Position numbers and translations under genes: made by a program. 64,000 nt of DNA, taken from NCBI GenBank assembly GCA_028097405.1, contig JAOHEK010000015.1, positions 1-64,000 on the forward strand. Direction: 5' to 3'. The DNA is from Paracoccaceae bacterium (lineage in GTDB: Bacteria; Pseudomonadota; Alphaproteobacteria; Rhodobacterales; Rhodobacteraceae). The notes below the pieces were generated by a model. That model was not told the DNA's origin, made no database searches, and worked only from the letters and a program-made list of their open reading frames with translations. How positions within the stretch are numbered: position 1 is the first letter of the stretch; each line of letters begins with the position of its first letter. Of the stretch, positions 47,964 to 57,378 are shown one piece after another.

Positions 47964-49274
47964 ATGACGGACCTTACGCCTAAAGAAATAGTTTCAGAAC
48001 TTGACCGGTTCATCATCGGTCAGGATGATGCCAAACGCGCGGTTGCAGTTGCGCTGCGCAACCGGTGGCGGCGTAAGAAGCTGGACGATGATCTTCGCGA
48101 CGAGGTTTATCCCAAAAACATCTTGATGATCGGGCCAACTGGTGTGGGCAAAACCGAGATTTCGCGGCGTTTGGCAAAGCTGGCAAAGGCTCCGTTCCTG
48201 AAGGTCGAGGCGACTAAGTTTACAGAAGTGGGGTATGTCGGCCGCGACGTTGAACAGATCGTGCGCGATCTGGTGGAAGCCGCCATCACCATGACCCGGG
48301 AAAACATGCGCGAGGATGTGAAGATAAACGCGCGGCTAGCCGCTGAAGAACGGGTATTGGCGGCAATTGCGGGCGAGAATGCCCGTGACCAGACGCGGGA
48401 CATGTTTCGCAAAAAGCTGCAAAACGGCGAACTGGACGACACCGTGATCGAGTTAGAACTGGCGGATCAAAGCAATCCGCTGTCTGGCTTGGATATTCCC
48501 GGCATGAATCCGGGGCAGGGCGGTATGGCGATTGATCTGGGTTCGATCTTTGGCAAAGGCATGCCCGGTCGGACTGTGAAAAAGCGTATGACCGTCGCGC
48601 AATCCTATGACGTGCTAATCAGTGAAGAAGCCGACAAGCTTTTGGACGACGAAACAGTCACTAAAGCAGCGCTTTTCGCGGTCGAACAGAACGGTATCGT
48701 CTTTCTGGATGAGATCGACAAAGTGACCGCCCGATCAGATGCGCGTGGGGCCGATGTATCCCGTGAGGGGGTTCAGCGCGATCTGCTGCCTCTTATCGAA
48801 GGCACGACTGTGTCGACCAAACATGGGGCCGTGAAAACCGACCATATCCTGTTCATCGCCAGTGGTGCGTTTCACATCGCCAAACCTTCGGATTTGCTGC
48901 CCGAACTTCAGGGCCGTTTGCCCATTCGTGTGAACCTGCGTGCTTTGACGGAAGAAGATTTTGTGCGCATTCTGACTGAGACCGACAATGCGCTGACGTT
49001 ACAATACACAGCATTGATGGGGACCGAAGAGGTCGAGGTATCTTTTACCGAAGATGGCATTGCGGCGCTGGCTCGGATTGCGGCTGACGTAAATCAAGCG
49101 ATTGAAAACATCGGAGCGCGACGGCTTTACACGGTTATGGAGCGGGTTTTTGAAGAACTTTCCTTCAACGCGCCTGATCGGTCTGGCGACGTTGTAGTTG
49201 TAAACGCCGATTTTGTTGAAACTAACCTTGGCGAATTGGCCAGAGATTCGGACATGAACCGCTACGTTCTTTAA
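47964..49274 (+). CDS. hslU: ATP-dependent protease ATPase subunit HslU
   Basis: A 436-residue AAA+ unfoldase that feeds substrates to Hsl[26 protein letters not shown] starts the protein, Walker A is GPTGVGKTE (about residues 53-61), Walker [10 protein letters not shown] (about 248-256), and the C-terminal tail ends in RYVL, which docks into HslV. AGGAG precedes the ATG by 5-8 bases. The gap to hslV makes a separate promoter possible. Confidence 0.97.
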   Translation: MTDLTPKEIVSELDRFIIGQDDAKRAVAVALRNRWRRKKLDDDLRDEVYPKNILMIGPTGVGKTEISRRLAKLAKAPFLKVEATKFTEVGYVGRDVEQIVRDLVEAAITMTRENMREDVKINARLAAEERVLAAIAGENARDQTRDMFRKKLQNGELDDTVIELELADQSNPLSGLDIPGMNPGQGGMAIDLGSIFGKGMPGRTVKKRMTVAQSYDVLISEEADKLLDDETVTKAALFAVEQNGIVFLDEIDKVTARSDARGADVSREGVQRDLLPLIEGTTVSTKHGAVKTDHILFIASGAFHIAKPSDLLPELQGRLPIRVNLRALTEEDFVRILTETDNALTLQYTALMGTEEVEVSFTEDGIAALARIAADVNQAIENIGARRLYTVMERVFEELSFNAPDRSGDVVVVNADFVETNLGELARDSDMNRYVL

Positions 49275-49333
49275 GTGATGCGGGCTTTAAGAGGTGCGGG
49301 CCTTAGACGGTACGCGATTTAGACGGTTCGGGA
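49270..49333. repeat. Four imperfect 16-bp tandem repeats at the hslU 3' end
   Basis: Consecutive 16-base units TTTAAGTGATGCGGGC, TTTAAGAGGTGCGGGC, CTTAGACGGTACGCGA and TTTAGACGGTTCGGGA run from 49270 to 49333. Unit 1 contains the hslU stop codon; unit 4 contains the stop of the convergent membrane-protein gene at 49319-49321. Confidence 0.75.
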
Positions 49334-49966
49334 CACAATGCGGGATTTCACGCGCTGGCCAACTTCGCGGTAGCTGGCGTCGATGCCCAAAAATACGCTT
49401 TGTACGCGGGACCGCAGAGGTGCTTTTTGTGCGGTTTCACGGGCCGCCGAAATTTTTGCCGCCACCATATCAAGACTGCGCGGATCAGCGTCTTTGAAGC
49501 GAACGGTAACCTCTTCGCCGCTTAAATGCAGGGAAAGGGCCGGACAGGTTTTGTCTTGCGAGTTAACGCTTACCTTTTCGATGTGGCGGAAACTACAAAC
49601 ACGGTGCCGCACAAACGTTCCGTCAGGCATCGCGCTGCCAAGACGAACTTCGGACGCCGCGTAATCGATCTGAAGGGAATTCCGGGGGCCTTTTTTGGAC
49701 TGTGCCTGAAAGAAAACTGCCAGGCCGATGATAATCAGAACGATCAGCGCATCGATTGCCAAGCCTTCCGCTGCAGGAAAGAAAGCAACACCGATCAGAA
49801 CTGGAATGGCGACGAATGACGCAAGAATGTAGACTGAGTAGGCTGCATACTTCATGATGCGACCCAAAAGGTTTTGTTGAGCCTTGGCTTCCTTGACGCT
49901 AACGCCCCATTCAGTTTCATCGTTGATTAGGTCGCTGAGATGACCAAAGGAATGTTTTCTACTCAT
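49319..49966 (-). CDS. Two-helix membrane protein of unknown function
   Basis: A 215-residue protein with a short cytoplasmic N-terminus, two transmembrane helices (about 39-62 and 68-88) and a ~120-residue C-terminal soluble part with a PH-like beta pattern (SLQIDYAASEVRLGSAM, HRVCSFRHIEKVSV, LSLHLSGEEVTVRF). I recognise no named family. The ATG at 49966 was preferred since GGAGAG lies just upstream; a GTG two codons earlier is too close to it. It is convergent with hslU and divergent from the MFS gene. Confidence 0.7.
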   Translation of the reverse strand: MSRKHSFGHLSDLINDETEWGVSVKEAKAQQNLLGRIMKYAAYSVYILASFVAIPVLIGVAFFPAAEGLAIDALIVLIIIGLAVFFQAQSKKGPRNSLQIDYAASEVRLGSAMPDGTFVRHRVCSFRHIEKVSVNSQDKTCPALSLHLSGEEVTVRFKDADPRSLDMVAAKISAARETAQKAPLRSRVQSVFLGIDASYREVGQRVKSRIVSRTV

Positions 49967-50094
49967 AAGCACTCTCCATCGCTAATTTTAAGTATTTTGT
50001 CTTTTTGTCGAAATGACGGAGAAACTGGGGCGGGGCGGACAGATTTAGGGACGATTGGGTTTTCATTTCGTTTGCATCCAACCAAAGAGGATGC

Positions 50095-51339
50095 ATGAGC
50101 GCCATTGGTTTCATCCGCGACAATCTACGATTTCTAGCAGCAGGCGCGATCTTGATGTTTGCGTCATCCTTTGGGCAGACGTTCTTTATCTCAACCTTTG
50201 CTGCCGAGATCATGAGCGTTTTCAAACTGACGGACGGGCAGTGGGGGTTGACCTATACGATAGCGACGACCGGCTCGGCAGTGGCAATGTTCTGGGCCGG
50301 TGCGTTAACTGATCGGTTTCGGGTGCGGCTTTTGGCTTGGGTCGTTTTGCCGGGGCTGGCGATCAGCTGCTTTTATATGGCTTTCAATCTGTGGGTGCCG
50401 GGATTGGTGCTTTGTATTTTTATGCTTCGGTTTTTCGGACAGGGAATGACGTATCAATTGGCGGCAGTCGCCATGGCGCGGTGGTTTGTTGCCCGACGTG
50501 GGCTTGCGTTGTCGCTGTCCAGCATGGGGATTGCGTTTGGAACAGCCGTGCTACCGGTGGTCTGTGCGCTGCTTTTAGATTGGGTGCGGTGGCAGACGAT
50601 TTGGATTGGCGCTGGTGTACTGATGTTGTTCATTTTCCCGGTTATATTGTTTTTGCTAAGCCGAGAGCGCACACCGCAGTCCCATGCAGACGAGTCTGAG
50701 GCCGTGGGCATGGATGATCGGCACTGGACACGTACAGAGGTCTTAAAGTCGCCCTTGTTCTGGATGCTGATCCCGGCACTTTTAGGGCCGCCCGCTTGGG
50801 GAACATCGCTGTTCTTTCAGCAGGTGCATATTGCCGAGGTCAAAGGCTGGCCTTTGGTATCTTATCTGTCCCTGATCCCGGTTCTAACGGTGGTTTCGGT
50901 TTTCGTGACACTTGGGTCCGGCTTGTTGGTTGATCGATTTGGGACCGGTCGATTATTGCAAATCTATCTAGTACCGTGGATCTTCGGTTTTGTGGTTCTG
51001 TCTGCGGCACCAAGTTTAGCTTGGGCCACCCTTGCCTTTGTTGTGTTCGGGATCAGCATTGGCCTGCAATCAACAATCATCACAGCGTTTTGGGCCGAGT
51101 ATTTCGGCACGCGGCACATCGGCGCAATCAAAGCGGCCTCGACAAGTGTGATGGTTTTAGGCTCGGCCATTGGGCCCGGGATCACCGGCGCATTGATTGA
51201 CTTCGGCTATGACTTTCCAGAACAGATGCTGGCGATCTCGGGGTATTTTTTGGTGGCTCTTGTCTTGGTCTGGTTTGCGATCGAACGAGCAAACCTAGCG
51301 TTACCTGTGACGCGACAGATAGATGTAGAAGGCCCCTGA
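50095..51339 (+). CDS. Major facilitator superfamily transporter
   Basis: A 414-residue protein with twelve predicted transmembrane helices, a central cytoplasmic loop around residues 195-215 (RERTPQSHADESEA) and the MFS loop motif GALTDRFRVRLL near residues 65-76. It resembles monocarboxylate-type members but the substrate is not predictable. AGAGGA lies about 6 bases before the ATG. The last 39 bases overlap the 3' end of the convergent Smr-domain gene, an unusually long convergent overlap. Confidence 0.85.
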   Translation: MSAIGFIRDNLRFLAAGAILMFASSFGQTFFISTFAAEIMSVFKLTDGQWGLTYTIATTGSAVAMFWAGALTDRFRVRLLAWVVLPGLAISCFYMAFNLWVPGLVLCIFMLRFFGQGMTYQLAAVAMARWFVARRGLALSLSSMGIAFGTAVLPVVCALLLDWVRWQTIWIGAGVLMLFIFPVILFLLSRERTPQSHADESEAVGMDDRHWTRTEVLKSPLFWMLIPALLGPPAWGTSLFFQQVHIAEVKGWPLVSYLSLIPVLTVVSVFVTLGSGLLVDRFGTGRLLQIYLVPWIFGFVVLSAAPSLAWATLAFVVFGISIGLQSTIITAFWAEYFGTRHIGAIKAASTSVMVLGSAIGPGITGALIDFGYDFPEQMLAISGYFLVALVLVWFAIERANLALPVTRQIDVEGP

Positions 51340-51882
51340 GCCACCATGGCGTTGATGTGCTTCGGTGACTTGAAGTACGACTTGGTTCAGTGGCGGTATA
51401 GAAATCCAATGCGGAAGTTGCTGGCGCAAAACGCCAACGCGTTGCGGGACGGGCCCATCGTCTTTTGATCTGCGGCCCTTACCCGTGATGACAAGAACCA
51501 ACCGAAAGCCCTGACCATGCGACCTGAGCAGGAACGACGTTAGCGCGGTGTGTGCTGAAGCGGCCGTCATTCCATGAAGATCAATGCGGGCTTCGGGTGC
51601 GGACTTGCCCCGTTTCATTTTGGTGAAAGATTTTTTGTCCATCCGCAGAGGTTCTTCACGGCTGTGCACCATGGGCGGCATGGCCGTTGAGGCTGTCTCG
51701 CCGACGCGAAACCGCGGGGGGCTATATCGTTCGGGTTTCGGTGTCGGCGCGACCCCCGGCTTTTTTATCGGGGCGGTAAGGCGCGGTTTTGAAGGATTTT
51801 TGCCCAGCGGCTTGGCGGTGTCAGCTACCCGCTGCCAGAGGCGTTCTTCCTCTGGCCTAAGACCCCGAGGCTTCCGGCTCAT
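51301..51882 (-). CDS. Smr-domain protein
   Basis: A 193-residue protein. A basic, Pro-rich N-terminal half (1-100) is probably disordered. The C-terminal Smr domain shows the DLHGMT motif (about residues 101-106) and VLVITGKGRRSKDDGPV (about 129-145), then the usual LRQQLPHWI. Stand-alone Smr proteins are nucleases acting on branched DNA or, in recent work, on mRNA at collided ribosomes; which applies is unknown. Its start overlaps the mltA stop as ATGA, and its end overlaps the MFS gene. Confidence 0.9.
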   Translation of the reverse strand: MSRKPRGLRPEEERLWQRVADTAKPLGKNPSKPRLTAPIKKPGVAPTPKPERYSPPRFRVGETASTAMPPMVHSREEPLRMDKKSFTKMKRGKSAPEARIDLHGMTAASAHTALTSFLLRSHGQGFRLVLVITGKGRRSKDDGPVPQRVGVLRQQLPHWISIPPLNQVVLQVTEAHQRHGGSGAFYIYLSRHR

Positions 51883-52895
51883 CCCCGATCGACCAGCGCC
51901 AATGCGTCAGCAATCGGCAGCAGAACCACCATGCGCCCGTTGTCGCGAATGCGCCCAGCGATGTCACCGGCCTTGTCGCCTGAACCATAGAAAACATCAG
52001 CACGCTGCGCGCCTTTGACCGCAGATCCGGTGTCTTGCGCAATCATCAGCCGCCGGATCGGTTCGGCGCCGTCCTTTTCCAGCCAAACCGGCGCGCCCAA
52101 GGGTACAACATCCGGATCAACCGCCAACGAGCGTCCTGCGGTTAAGGCACGGTTCATGGCACCCAGCGGCCCTTCGTCTGGTGAAAGACGCGTCACTTCG
52201 CGGAAAAACACATAGGATGGGTTATGGTGCAGCAGCTTGCGGCCTTCTTCGGGATTTTCTTGTACCCAGTTCCGAATGACAGCGGCGGAAACCTGATGGG
52301 GTTCGAAAATGCCGCGCCGGATTAGTTCTTTACCAACCGAGCGGTACTCGTGTCCGTTCTTGCCACCATAGCCGACGCGCAGGCGATCACCGTCTTGCAG
52401 CGCTATGCGGCCCGAGCCTTGGACTTGTAGAAAAAACTTGTCGACTGGATCTTCCAGCCATGCGATTTCTAAGCCCCGGTCTTGCAAAACGCCGGTCTCT
52501 TCCAATTCTGCGCGGGTCAGCCAAGGGCCTTCTGGCACATCATCAGGCAGTTGGTGGAGGGGCACGTTAAAACGGCTGGTTCTGTTGCGAGAGCCCGGAA
52601 GTTCCGGTTCGTAGTAACCGGTGAATAGGGGCGGTTCGTCATCAACGATCATGACGGGACGAAAAAACGTCTCAAAAAACGCACGGGCGTCGGTCTGGGT
52701 TTTTGCGTATTCACAAATTGCCGGCCAGTCGCCGTCTTTCATGTCCATGCAAGTATTCTGAAACACCTGCACGGCCAGATCGTGATCGTCCCGGGCCCAA
52801 CCTTGCAGGTCGGACCAATCCAGAAGCTGTGCGTCAGAAAAAGCCGATCCCGTGGTCATAAACGTGACCGCGAGGGCGCCAAGAACACGTCTCAT
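51879..52895 (-). CDS. mltA: Membrane-bound lytic transglycosylase MltA
   Basis: A 338-residue murein-cleaving enzyme. An N-terminal Sec signal peptide (about 1-20, no lipobox cysteine visible) precedes the MltA domain with FTGYYEPELPGS (about residues 91-102) and VQGSGRIALQDGDRLRVGYGGKNGHEYRSVG (about 157-187). The C-terminal 3D domain has IAQDTGSAVKGAQRADVFYGSG, including catalytic and folding Asp residues. It makes 1,6-anhydro-muropeptides, material for the recycling enzymes at 38.6-40.3 kb. It overlaps the Tim44-like gene and the Smr gene by four bases each. Confidence 0.93.
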   Translation of the reverse strand: MRRVLGALAVTFMTTGSAFSDAQLLDWSDLQGWARDDHDLAVQVFQNTCMDMKDGDWPAICEYAKTQTDARAFFETFFRPVMIVDDEPPLFTGYYEPELPGSRNRTSRFNVPLHQLPDDVPEGPWLTRAELEETGVLQDRGLEIAWLEDPVDKFFLQVQGSGRIALQDGDRLRVGYGGKNGHEYRSVGKELIRRGIFEPHQVSAAVIRNWVQENPEEGRKLLHHNPSYVFFREVTRLSPDEGPLGAMNRALTAGRSLAVDPDVVPLGAPVWLEKDGAEPIRRLMIAQDTGSAVKGAQRADVFYGSGDKAGDIAGRIRDNGRMVVLLPIADALALVDRG

Positions 52896-53548
52896 TCGCC
52901 AGTGGCGACCAGTTGCCAGTTCGGATCATCGGCGCCCATTGTGCGCGCGAATGTCCAGATGTCTTTCTGGCGTTTGATCTCGGTTGGGTCACCTTCGATG
53001 ATTTCACCTTCGGCATTTTTGACCACCGAAGTCAGTTCGGCCAAGAATCGAACGGTGACTTCGCCTTCGCTTGTGCCACGGTCAAATTCAGCTTCTTTCA
53101 GGATGACTTCCCGCACGCCTACAAATTCGGCGCTGATCGTCAGCCCTTTTTCGTTCCGCTCGTCGATCACGCTTTGAAAGGCTTCGCGCAAATCATCGCT
53201 TAGAAAGCCTTCAACCTCGGACAAATCGCCGTTTTCGAAGGCCATCAGGATCATTTCATATGCGCCCTTTGATCCCTCAAGAAAGGTGCCGACATTAAAG
53301 CCGGGTTCGGCCATCTTCATGGCGGCAAGCGCCTTGGCGCTGACGGACCCGTCATCGACGTGATCGGCGATGTCCAAATCAGGACCACCCTCAATAACAT
53401 CGAATTCAGGACGCCGCGACGGACCTGCGGTGGGCGATTCGGGGGGTTTTTCAAATCCCTCTCTCGTTCCTAGAACGCTGCGCAAACGAAGGATCAGAAA
53501 AACGGCGATGCCTGCAAGAACCAGCAGCTGAATAATAGAAGAGCTCAT
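52892..53548 (-). CDS. Tim44/TimA-like domain protein
   Basis: A 218-residue protein with one N-terminal membrane helix (about 5-22), a polar linker, and a C-terminal Tim44-like NTF2-fold domain (about 80-215, with AYEMILMAFENGDLSEVEGFLSDDLREAF). Alphaproteobacterial homologues (TimA) are considered relatives of the mitochondrial import motor anchor; the bacterial role is unclear. GAGAGG precedes the ATG at 53548. It heads a timA-mltA-smr operon and is divergent from fxsA, with secB nearby, the conserved order in the group. Confidence 0.88.
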   Translation of the reverse strand: MSSSIIQLLVLAGIAVFLILRLRSVLGTREGFEKPPESPTAGPSRRPEFDVIEGGPDLDIADHVDDGSVSAKALAAMKMAEPGFNVGTFLEGSKGAYEMILMAFENGDLSEVEGFLSDDLREAFQSVIDERNEKGLTISAEFVGVREVILKEAEFDRGTSEGEVTVRFLAELTSVVKNAEGEIIEGDPTEIKRQKDIWTFARTMGADDPNWQLVATGE

Positions 53549-53648
53549 TCGACCTCTCAAAGACGGAGTTGGGTTTTGTTATCAGGGTGCATATGTAGGG
53601 ATGGTTGGGGATTAAGTCCACCTGATGTCACATCACCGAGAGGTCCAA

Positions 53649-54104
53649 ATGCGCTTGTTTTTGCTCTTTATTGCGGTACCGCTGATCGAAATAGCGCTTT
53701 TTGTGCAAATCGGCGGTGCAATTGGCCTGTTCGCGACCCTTGCGATTGTGATCGGAACCGCAATTTTAGGTTCGGTTTTGGTTCGCTCGCAGGGAATCGC
53801 GGTTTTGTCGCAGCTTCAAAACAGTATGTCCGAACTGAGAGACCCAACCGAACCCTTGGTGCATGGTGCGATGATCCTGTTCTCGGGAGCATTGTTGCTG
53901 ACGCCGGGGTTTTTCACGGACGCCATTGGTTTTGCGCTGATGGTTCCTGCGGTTCGACGGGCGGTTTTCCAGTTTGCATCGAAGCGCGTCAAAGGTCAGT
54001 CTTTCGAGTATGGCACGCCGCCAAACGATAATTCGACCGTCATAGACGTTGAGTTTGAAGAGGTTGATCCGCCGACTGGTCCTTCAGGTTGGACGCGCCA
54101 TTGA
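53649..54104 (+). CDS. fxsA: FxsA-family membrane protein
   Basis: A 151-residue protein with FxsA features: MRLFLLFIAVPLIEIALFVQIGGAIG at the N-terminus, GTAILGSVLVRSQG near residues 39-52, and LLLTPGFFTDAIGF near 87-100, giving about three membrane helices and a polar tail. The Escherichia coli homologue relieves phage T7 exclusion when overproduced; the native role is unknown. GAGAGGT lies about 5 bases before the ATG at 53649; an upstream ATG at 53625 is less likely. It is divergent from the Tim44-like gene and followed by secB. Confidence 0.88.
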   Translation: MRLFLLFIAVPLIEIALFVQIGGAIGLFATLAIVIGTAILGSVLVRSQGIAVLSQLQNSMSELRDPTEPLVHGAMILFSGALLLTPGFFTDAIGFALMVPAVRRAVFQFASKRVKGQSFEYGTPPNDNSTVIDVEFEEVDPPTGPSGWTRH

Positions 54105-54167
54105 GCGTATGAAGGTGCTCTGTTAGACAGGCGCAAATTTTACCATTCCAGATCGGAGAGCCCTCAG

Positions 54168-54668
54168 ATGGCCGAAAACGAAAAAGAAAACGGCGCAGCG
54201 CCACAAATTCCGCAAATGAAGGTTCTTGGACAGTTTATCCGCGATTTCTCGTTTGAGAATATTCTGGCACAGAAGCCGGTCCAAGGTCAGGTGAATCCGG
54301 ACATACAGGTACAGGTCGCTTTGGATGGTCGCAAAGGCGCGTCTGACAATCAGTACGAGGTGATTTCCAAGTACAATATCACCTCGACGAACAAGGATAG
54401 TGACAACACTTTGTTTGTCCTTGAGCTTGAGTACGCCGGGCTGTTCCAGATCGAGAATATTGCAGACGAACAAATCCACCCCTTCTTGATGATTGAATGC
54501 CCACGAATGATCTTCCCGTTTGTCCGACGGATCGTCAGTGACATCACCCGCGACGGAGGCTTCCCACCCTTAAATCTGGACAACATAGATTTTGTGGCGC
54601 TTTACCGTCAGCAGCTGGCTCAACATCAGGCCAAACAGGCCGAGTCCAGCGAAACTCCTGTCAACTAA
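54168..54668 (+). CDS. secB: Protein-export chaperone SecB
   Basis: A 166-residue acidic chaperone that keeps preproteins unfolded for SecA. Family segments are FIRDFSFENILA (about residues 21-32), the long beta-strand block ending LELEYAGLFQIEN (about 84-96), and CPRMIFPFVRRIVSDITRDGGFPPLNLDNIDF (about 109-140). GGAGAG precedes the ATG. Its last eight bases overlap convergent dnaQ. Confidence 0.96.
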   Translation: MAENEKENGAAPQIPQMKVLGQFIRDFSFENILAQKPVQGQVNPDIQVQVALDGRKGASDNQYEVISKYNITSTNKDSDNTLFVLELEYAGLFQIENIADEQIHPFLMIECPRMIFPFVRRIVSDITRDGGFPPLNLDNIDFVALYRQQLAQHQAKQAESSETPVN

Positions 54669-55356
54669 ACCGTGACCAAAGGGCGTTTTCGCCCAGTTTA
54701 GAGACAAATTCCGCGTGCGCCTCGGTTTCTTCTGGGGTCACGCGGGATGGCAATGGGTTTGGACGTGCTGTTGGCCGCCAAGCTTGCCCACTTTCGGCGT
54801 CCCCGACATTTTGGTCACCGCCTGTTGCTAGAACTAGGTCTGGTTGGCGACCACCGATAAGCTCTAAGTAGACCTCGGCCAAAATTTCGCTATCCAGCAA
54901 CGCGCCGTGAAGCGTTCGCGCGGAATTATCGATTCCATATCGGCGACACAGCGCATCAAGCGAAGCAGGCGAGCCGGGGAATTTCTTGCGTGCGATGACC
55001 AGCGTGTCGATGGCGCGGGAATAATCGATCTGCGGCATATCAATCCAGCGGAGCTCGGCGTTCAGGAATTTCATATCAAACACGGCGTTGTGAATGACCA
55101 GCTTGGAATCGCCGATGAAATCCAGAAAATCCTGCGCAACGTGTTTGAACAATGGCTTGTCACGCAAGAAGTCGTCTTTCAGCCCGTGGACTTCGATTGC
55201 GGATTCTGGGACCGATCGCTCGGGGTTAATATATTGGTGGTATTGTTCGCCGGTCGGCATGTGGCCCATCAGCTCGACCGCACCGATTTCAACGAGCCGA
55301 TCACCGGTTTCGGGATCAAACCCTGTCGTTTCGGTGTCCAGAACAATTTCCCGCAT
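54661..55356 (-). CDS. dnaQ: DNA polymerase III epsilon subunit (proofreading exonuclease)
   Basis: A 231-residue DEDDh exonuclease. ExoI is VLDTETTGFD (about residues 4-13), ExoII is VIHNAVFDMKFLN (about 82-94) and ExoIII is HGALLDSEILAEVYLEL (about 148-164). It proofreads the replicative polymerase. The ATG at 55356 shares one base with the coaE stop (TGATG); a TTG one codon earlier is possible. It belongs to the maf-aroE-coaE-dnaQ operon, the usual neighbour of the alphaproteobacterial origin. Confidence 0.95.
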   Translation of the reverse strand: MREIVLDTETTGFDPETGDRLVEIGAVELMGHMPTGEQYHQYINPERSVPESAIEVHGLKDDFLRDKPLFKHVAQDFLDFIGDSKLVIHNAVFDMKFLNAELRWIDMPQIDYSRAIDTLVIARKKFPGSPASLDALCRRYGIDNSARTLHGALLDSEILAEVYLELIGGRQPDLVLATGGDQNVGDAESGQAWRPTARPNPLPSRVTPEETEAHAEFVSKLGENALWSRFS

Positions 55357-55949
55357 CAACTAATCTGCCTTTTGATCTGTTCAAGCACAGCTTGGACGCC
55401 AAGCCGGGCGGCTTCAAGCGTGGTTGTTTCGATTACTGCATCCGCACGACGTCTTTTTTCCACGTCCGGCATTTGTTTGGATTTCAACGTTTCAAATTTT
55501 TCGACCGTCATGCCGGGGCGGGCTAGAACGCGGCGGCGCTGTTCGTCTTCTGAAACTGACACAACAACGATGAAGTCGACGCCTTCGGCGCTTCCTGCTT
55601 CGAACAAAAGCGGGATGTCCAAAACGATGATTTGAGCGCCTGCACTTTCCAGAAAGTTCTGGCGATCTTGGGCAACCAGTGGATGAACGATTGCTTCGAT
55701 TTGCTTTAAGGCCGTCTGATCTTGGCTGATCCAATTTGACAATGCGTCTCGGCTAACCGCACCGTCTTTTATTGCCTTGGGGTGGATCGCGCGGATTGGT
55801 TCGACCGCAAGGCCGTGTCGCGCATACTGGTCGCGCACGGCTTTATCGGCATCCCAAACTGGAATGCCGGCATCGCGAAACATCGAGGCCGTCGTGGATT
55901 TGCCCATTCCAATTGAGCCCGTCAGACCAATGATAAAAGGTCGTGTCAT
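55356..55949 (-). CDS. coaE: Dephospho-CoA kinase
   Basis: A 197-residue P-loop kinase for the last step of coenzyme A synthesis. Walker A is [17 protein letters not shown] (about residues 8-24), followed by the WDADKAV lid/substrate region (about 33-39), then [11 protein letters not shown] (about 109-119). It overlaps aroE by four bases upstream and touches dnaQ downstream, so the four-gene operon is translationally coupled. Confidence 0.95.
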   Translation of the reverse strand: MTRPFIIGLTGSIGMGKSTTASMFRDAGIPVWDADKAVRDQYARHGLAVEPIRAIHPKAIKDGAVSRDALSNWISQDQTALKQIEAIVHPLVAQDRQNFLESAGAQIIVLDIPLLFEAGSAEGVDFIVVVSVSEDEQRRRVLARPGMTVEKFETLKSKQMPDVEKRRRADAVIETTTLEAARLGVQAVLEQIKRQIS

Positions 55950-56782
55950 ATAAGCATTGCAGAGCGAAGCGGTTCGGTGACGACCGGGCGCATCCCAAAC
56001 CAGCGCTCGAATCCAGGGACCGCCTGATGAAGCAACATTCCCAAGCCATCGACGGTTTGGCAGCCAATCGACTTTGCATGTTCAAGCAAAGCCGTTTCAA
56101 GCGGCGCATAGACCAGATCTGTGACCACAGCATCGCGCGATAGCCCGTCCAAAGGAATGCGCATTTCGGCATTTCCGACCATTCCCAAGGACGTCGCGTT
56201 TACCACTGTCGCGGCCCCCTCCAACATGTTGCCGGCCTGAACCCAGTCAAATACTTTCACCTTGGTTCCGAATTCACGCTGAAGCGCATTGGCCCTTGAG
56301 CGCGTTCGGTTCGCCAGCCGAATTTCCGGTGCGCCGCCTTCGATAAACGATGCAATCACCGCCCGAGCCGCGCCGCCCGCACCAAGAACAGCGGCGGGTC
56401 CATCCGAGGCTTTCCAGTTGGGAGCACCGTGGCGCAAGTTCTCGGTAAAGCCATAACCGTCGGTATTGTCGGCATAGATCTTACCGTCAGCCAGAAATGT
56501 AAGAGTATTGGCAGAGCCAACTACGGCAGCCCGGTCCGACACTTGATCGGCAACATTCAAGACGTGTTCTTTGTACGGGATCGTGATGTTTACACCGACG
56601 AAGCCAAGCTTTGGTAGATAGCGCAGGGCGTCATTCAAATCGACAGAAGCAATGTCCATCGGTACGTAGTGCCCAATAACGCCCAATTCTGTCAGCCAGT
56701 GCCTGAAAATGCGTGGTGATTTGCTGTGCGCGATCGGCGACCCGATGACACCAGCAAGGGGGATACGTTTTAATTCACTCAT
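55946..56782 (-). CDS. aroE: Shikimate dehydrogenase
   Basis: A 278-residue enzyme reducing 3-dehydroshikimate to shikimate with [20 protein letters not shown] is at about residues 13-27, NITIPYKEH contains the catalytic Lys (about 64-72), NTDGYGF holds the catalytic Asp (about 108-114), and [12 protein letters not shown] is the Rossmann motif (about 132-143). It overlaps maf at its start and coaE at its end by four bases each. Confidence 0.96.
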   Translation of the reverse strand: MSELKRIPLAGVIGSPIAHSKSPRIFRHWLTELGVIGHYVPMDIASVDLNDALRYLPKLGFVGVNITIPYKEHVLNVADQVSDRAAVVGSANTLTFLADGKIYADNTDGYGFTENLRHGAPNWKASDGPAAVLGAGGAARAVIASFIEGGAPEIRLANRTRSRANALQREFGTKVKVFDWVQAGNMLEGAATVVNATSLGMVGNAEMRIPLDGLSRDAVVTDLVYAPLETALLEHAKSIGCQTVDGLGMLLHQAVPGFERWFGMRPVVTEPLRSAMLI

Positions 56783-57378
56783 GACGGTAAACTGCCTCGC
56801 AAAGAGAGATAGGACAAGACTTCCAACAATGGCATCCCAAGTACGTTGAAATGATCGCCTTCGATGCGAGTAAACAGCCGTACGCCTTCTTCTTCAAGTT
56901 TGTAGGCACCAACAGAATAACGAATGCTGTCCCAGTTGCGTGTGACATAGCTTTGCAGCCATGGATCGGACGCATCGCGCATATAAAGCCGGACCTGCCC
57001 CACGTGTCGCCAAGCCGGCTTGCCGTTTTCGTAAATGACCGCGGCGGACAGCAAATGATGTCGATTACTGCGCATCGCTTGTAGCTGAGCGAAGGCATCT
57101 TCGGGCGTTTCGGGTTTCGATAGTAGCGTTCCGTTGAAATCCAGTACTTGATCCGATCCTAAAACCAGCGCGTCTGGGTGTTTTCCGGCGATCTTGCGAG
57201 CCTTGGCTTCAGCCAAAGCGTCAGCAATGTCGCGTGGTTTGTTTCCTTCGGCTAAAAGAGCCTGCTTGATAGCCTCTTCATCAACTTTGGCCGCGATAGC
57301 CTCGAAGTTGACGCCAGCACGCGTTAACATATCAGCGCGAGTCGTCGATGCAGAGGCGAGGATGAGGCGCTGGGTCAT
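56779..57378 (-). CDS. maf: Maf-family nucleotide pyrophosphatase
   Basis: A 199-residue Maf/Ham1-fold protein. LILASASTTRADMLTRAGV is at the start, AKVDEEAIK near residue 30, the catalytic-type LVLGSDQVLDFNG near 70-82, and the SVGAYKLEEEG region near 155. Maf proteins hydrolyse noncanonical or canonical NTPs and are linked to division arrest. The ATG at 57378 lies directly at the edge of the putative origin, touching the perfect DnaA box. It heads maf-aroE-coaE-dnaQ, transcribed away from the origin. Confidence 0.92.
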   Translation of the reverse strand: MTQRLILASASTTRADMLTRAGVNFEAIAAKVDEEAIKQALLAEGNKPRDIADALAEAKARKIAGKHPDALVLGSDQVLDFNGTLLSKPETPEDAFAQLQAMRSNRHHLLSAAVIYENGKPAWRHVGQVRLYMRDASDPWLQSYVTRNWDSIRYSVGAYKLEEEGVRLFTRIEGDHFNVLGMPLLEVLSYLSLRGSLPS

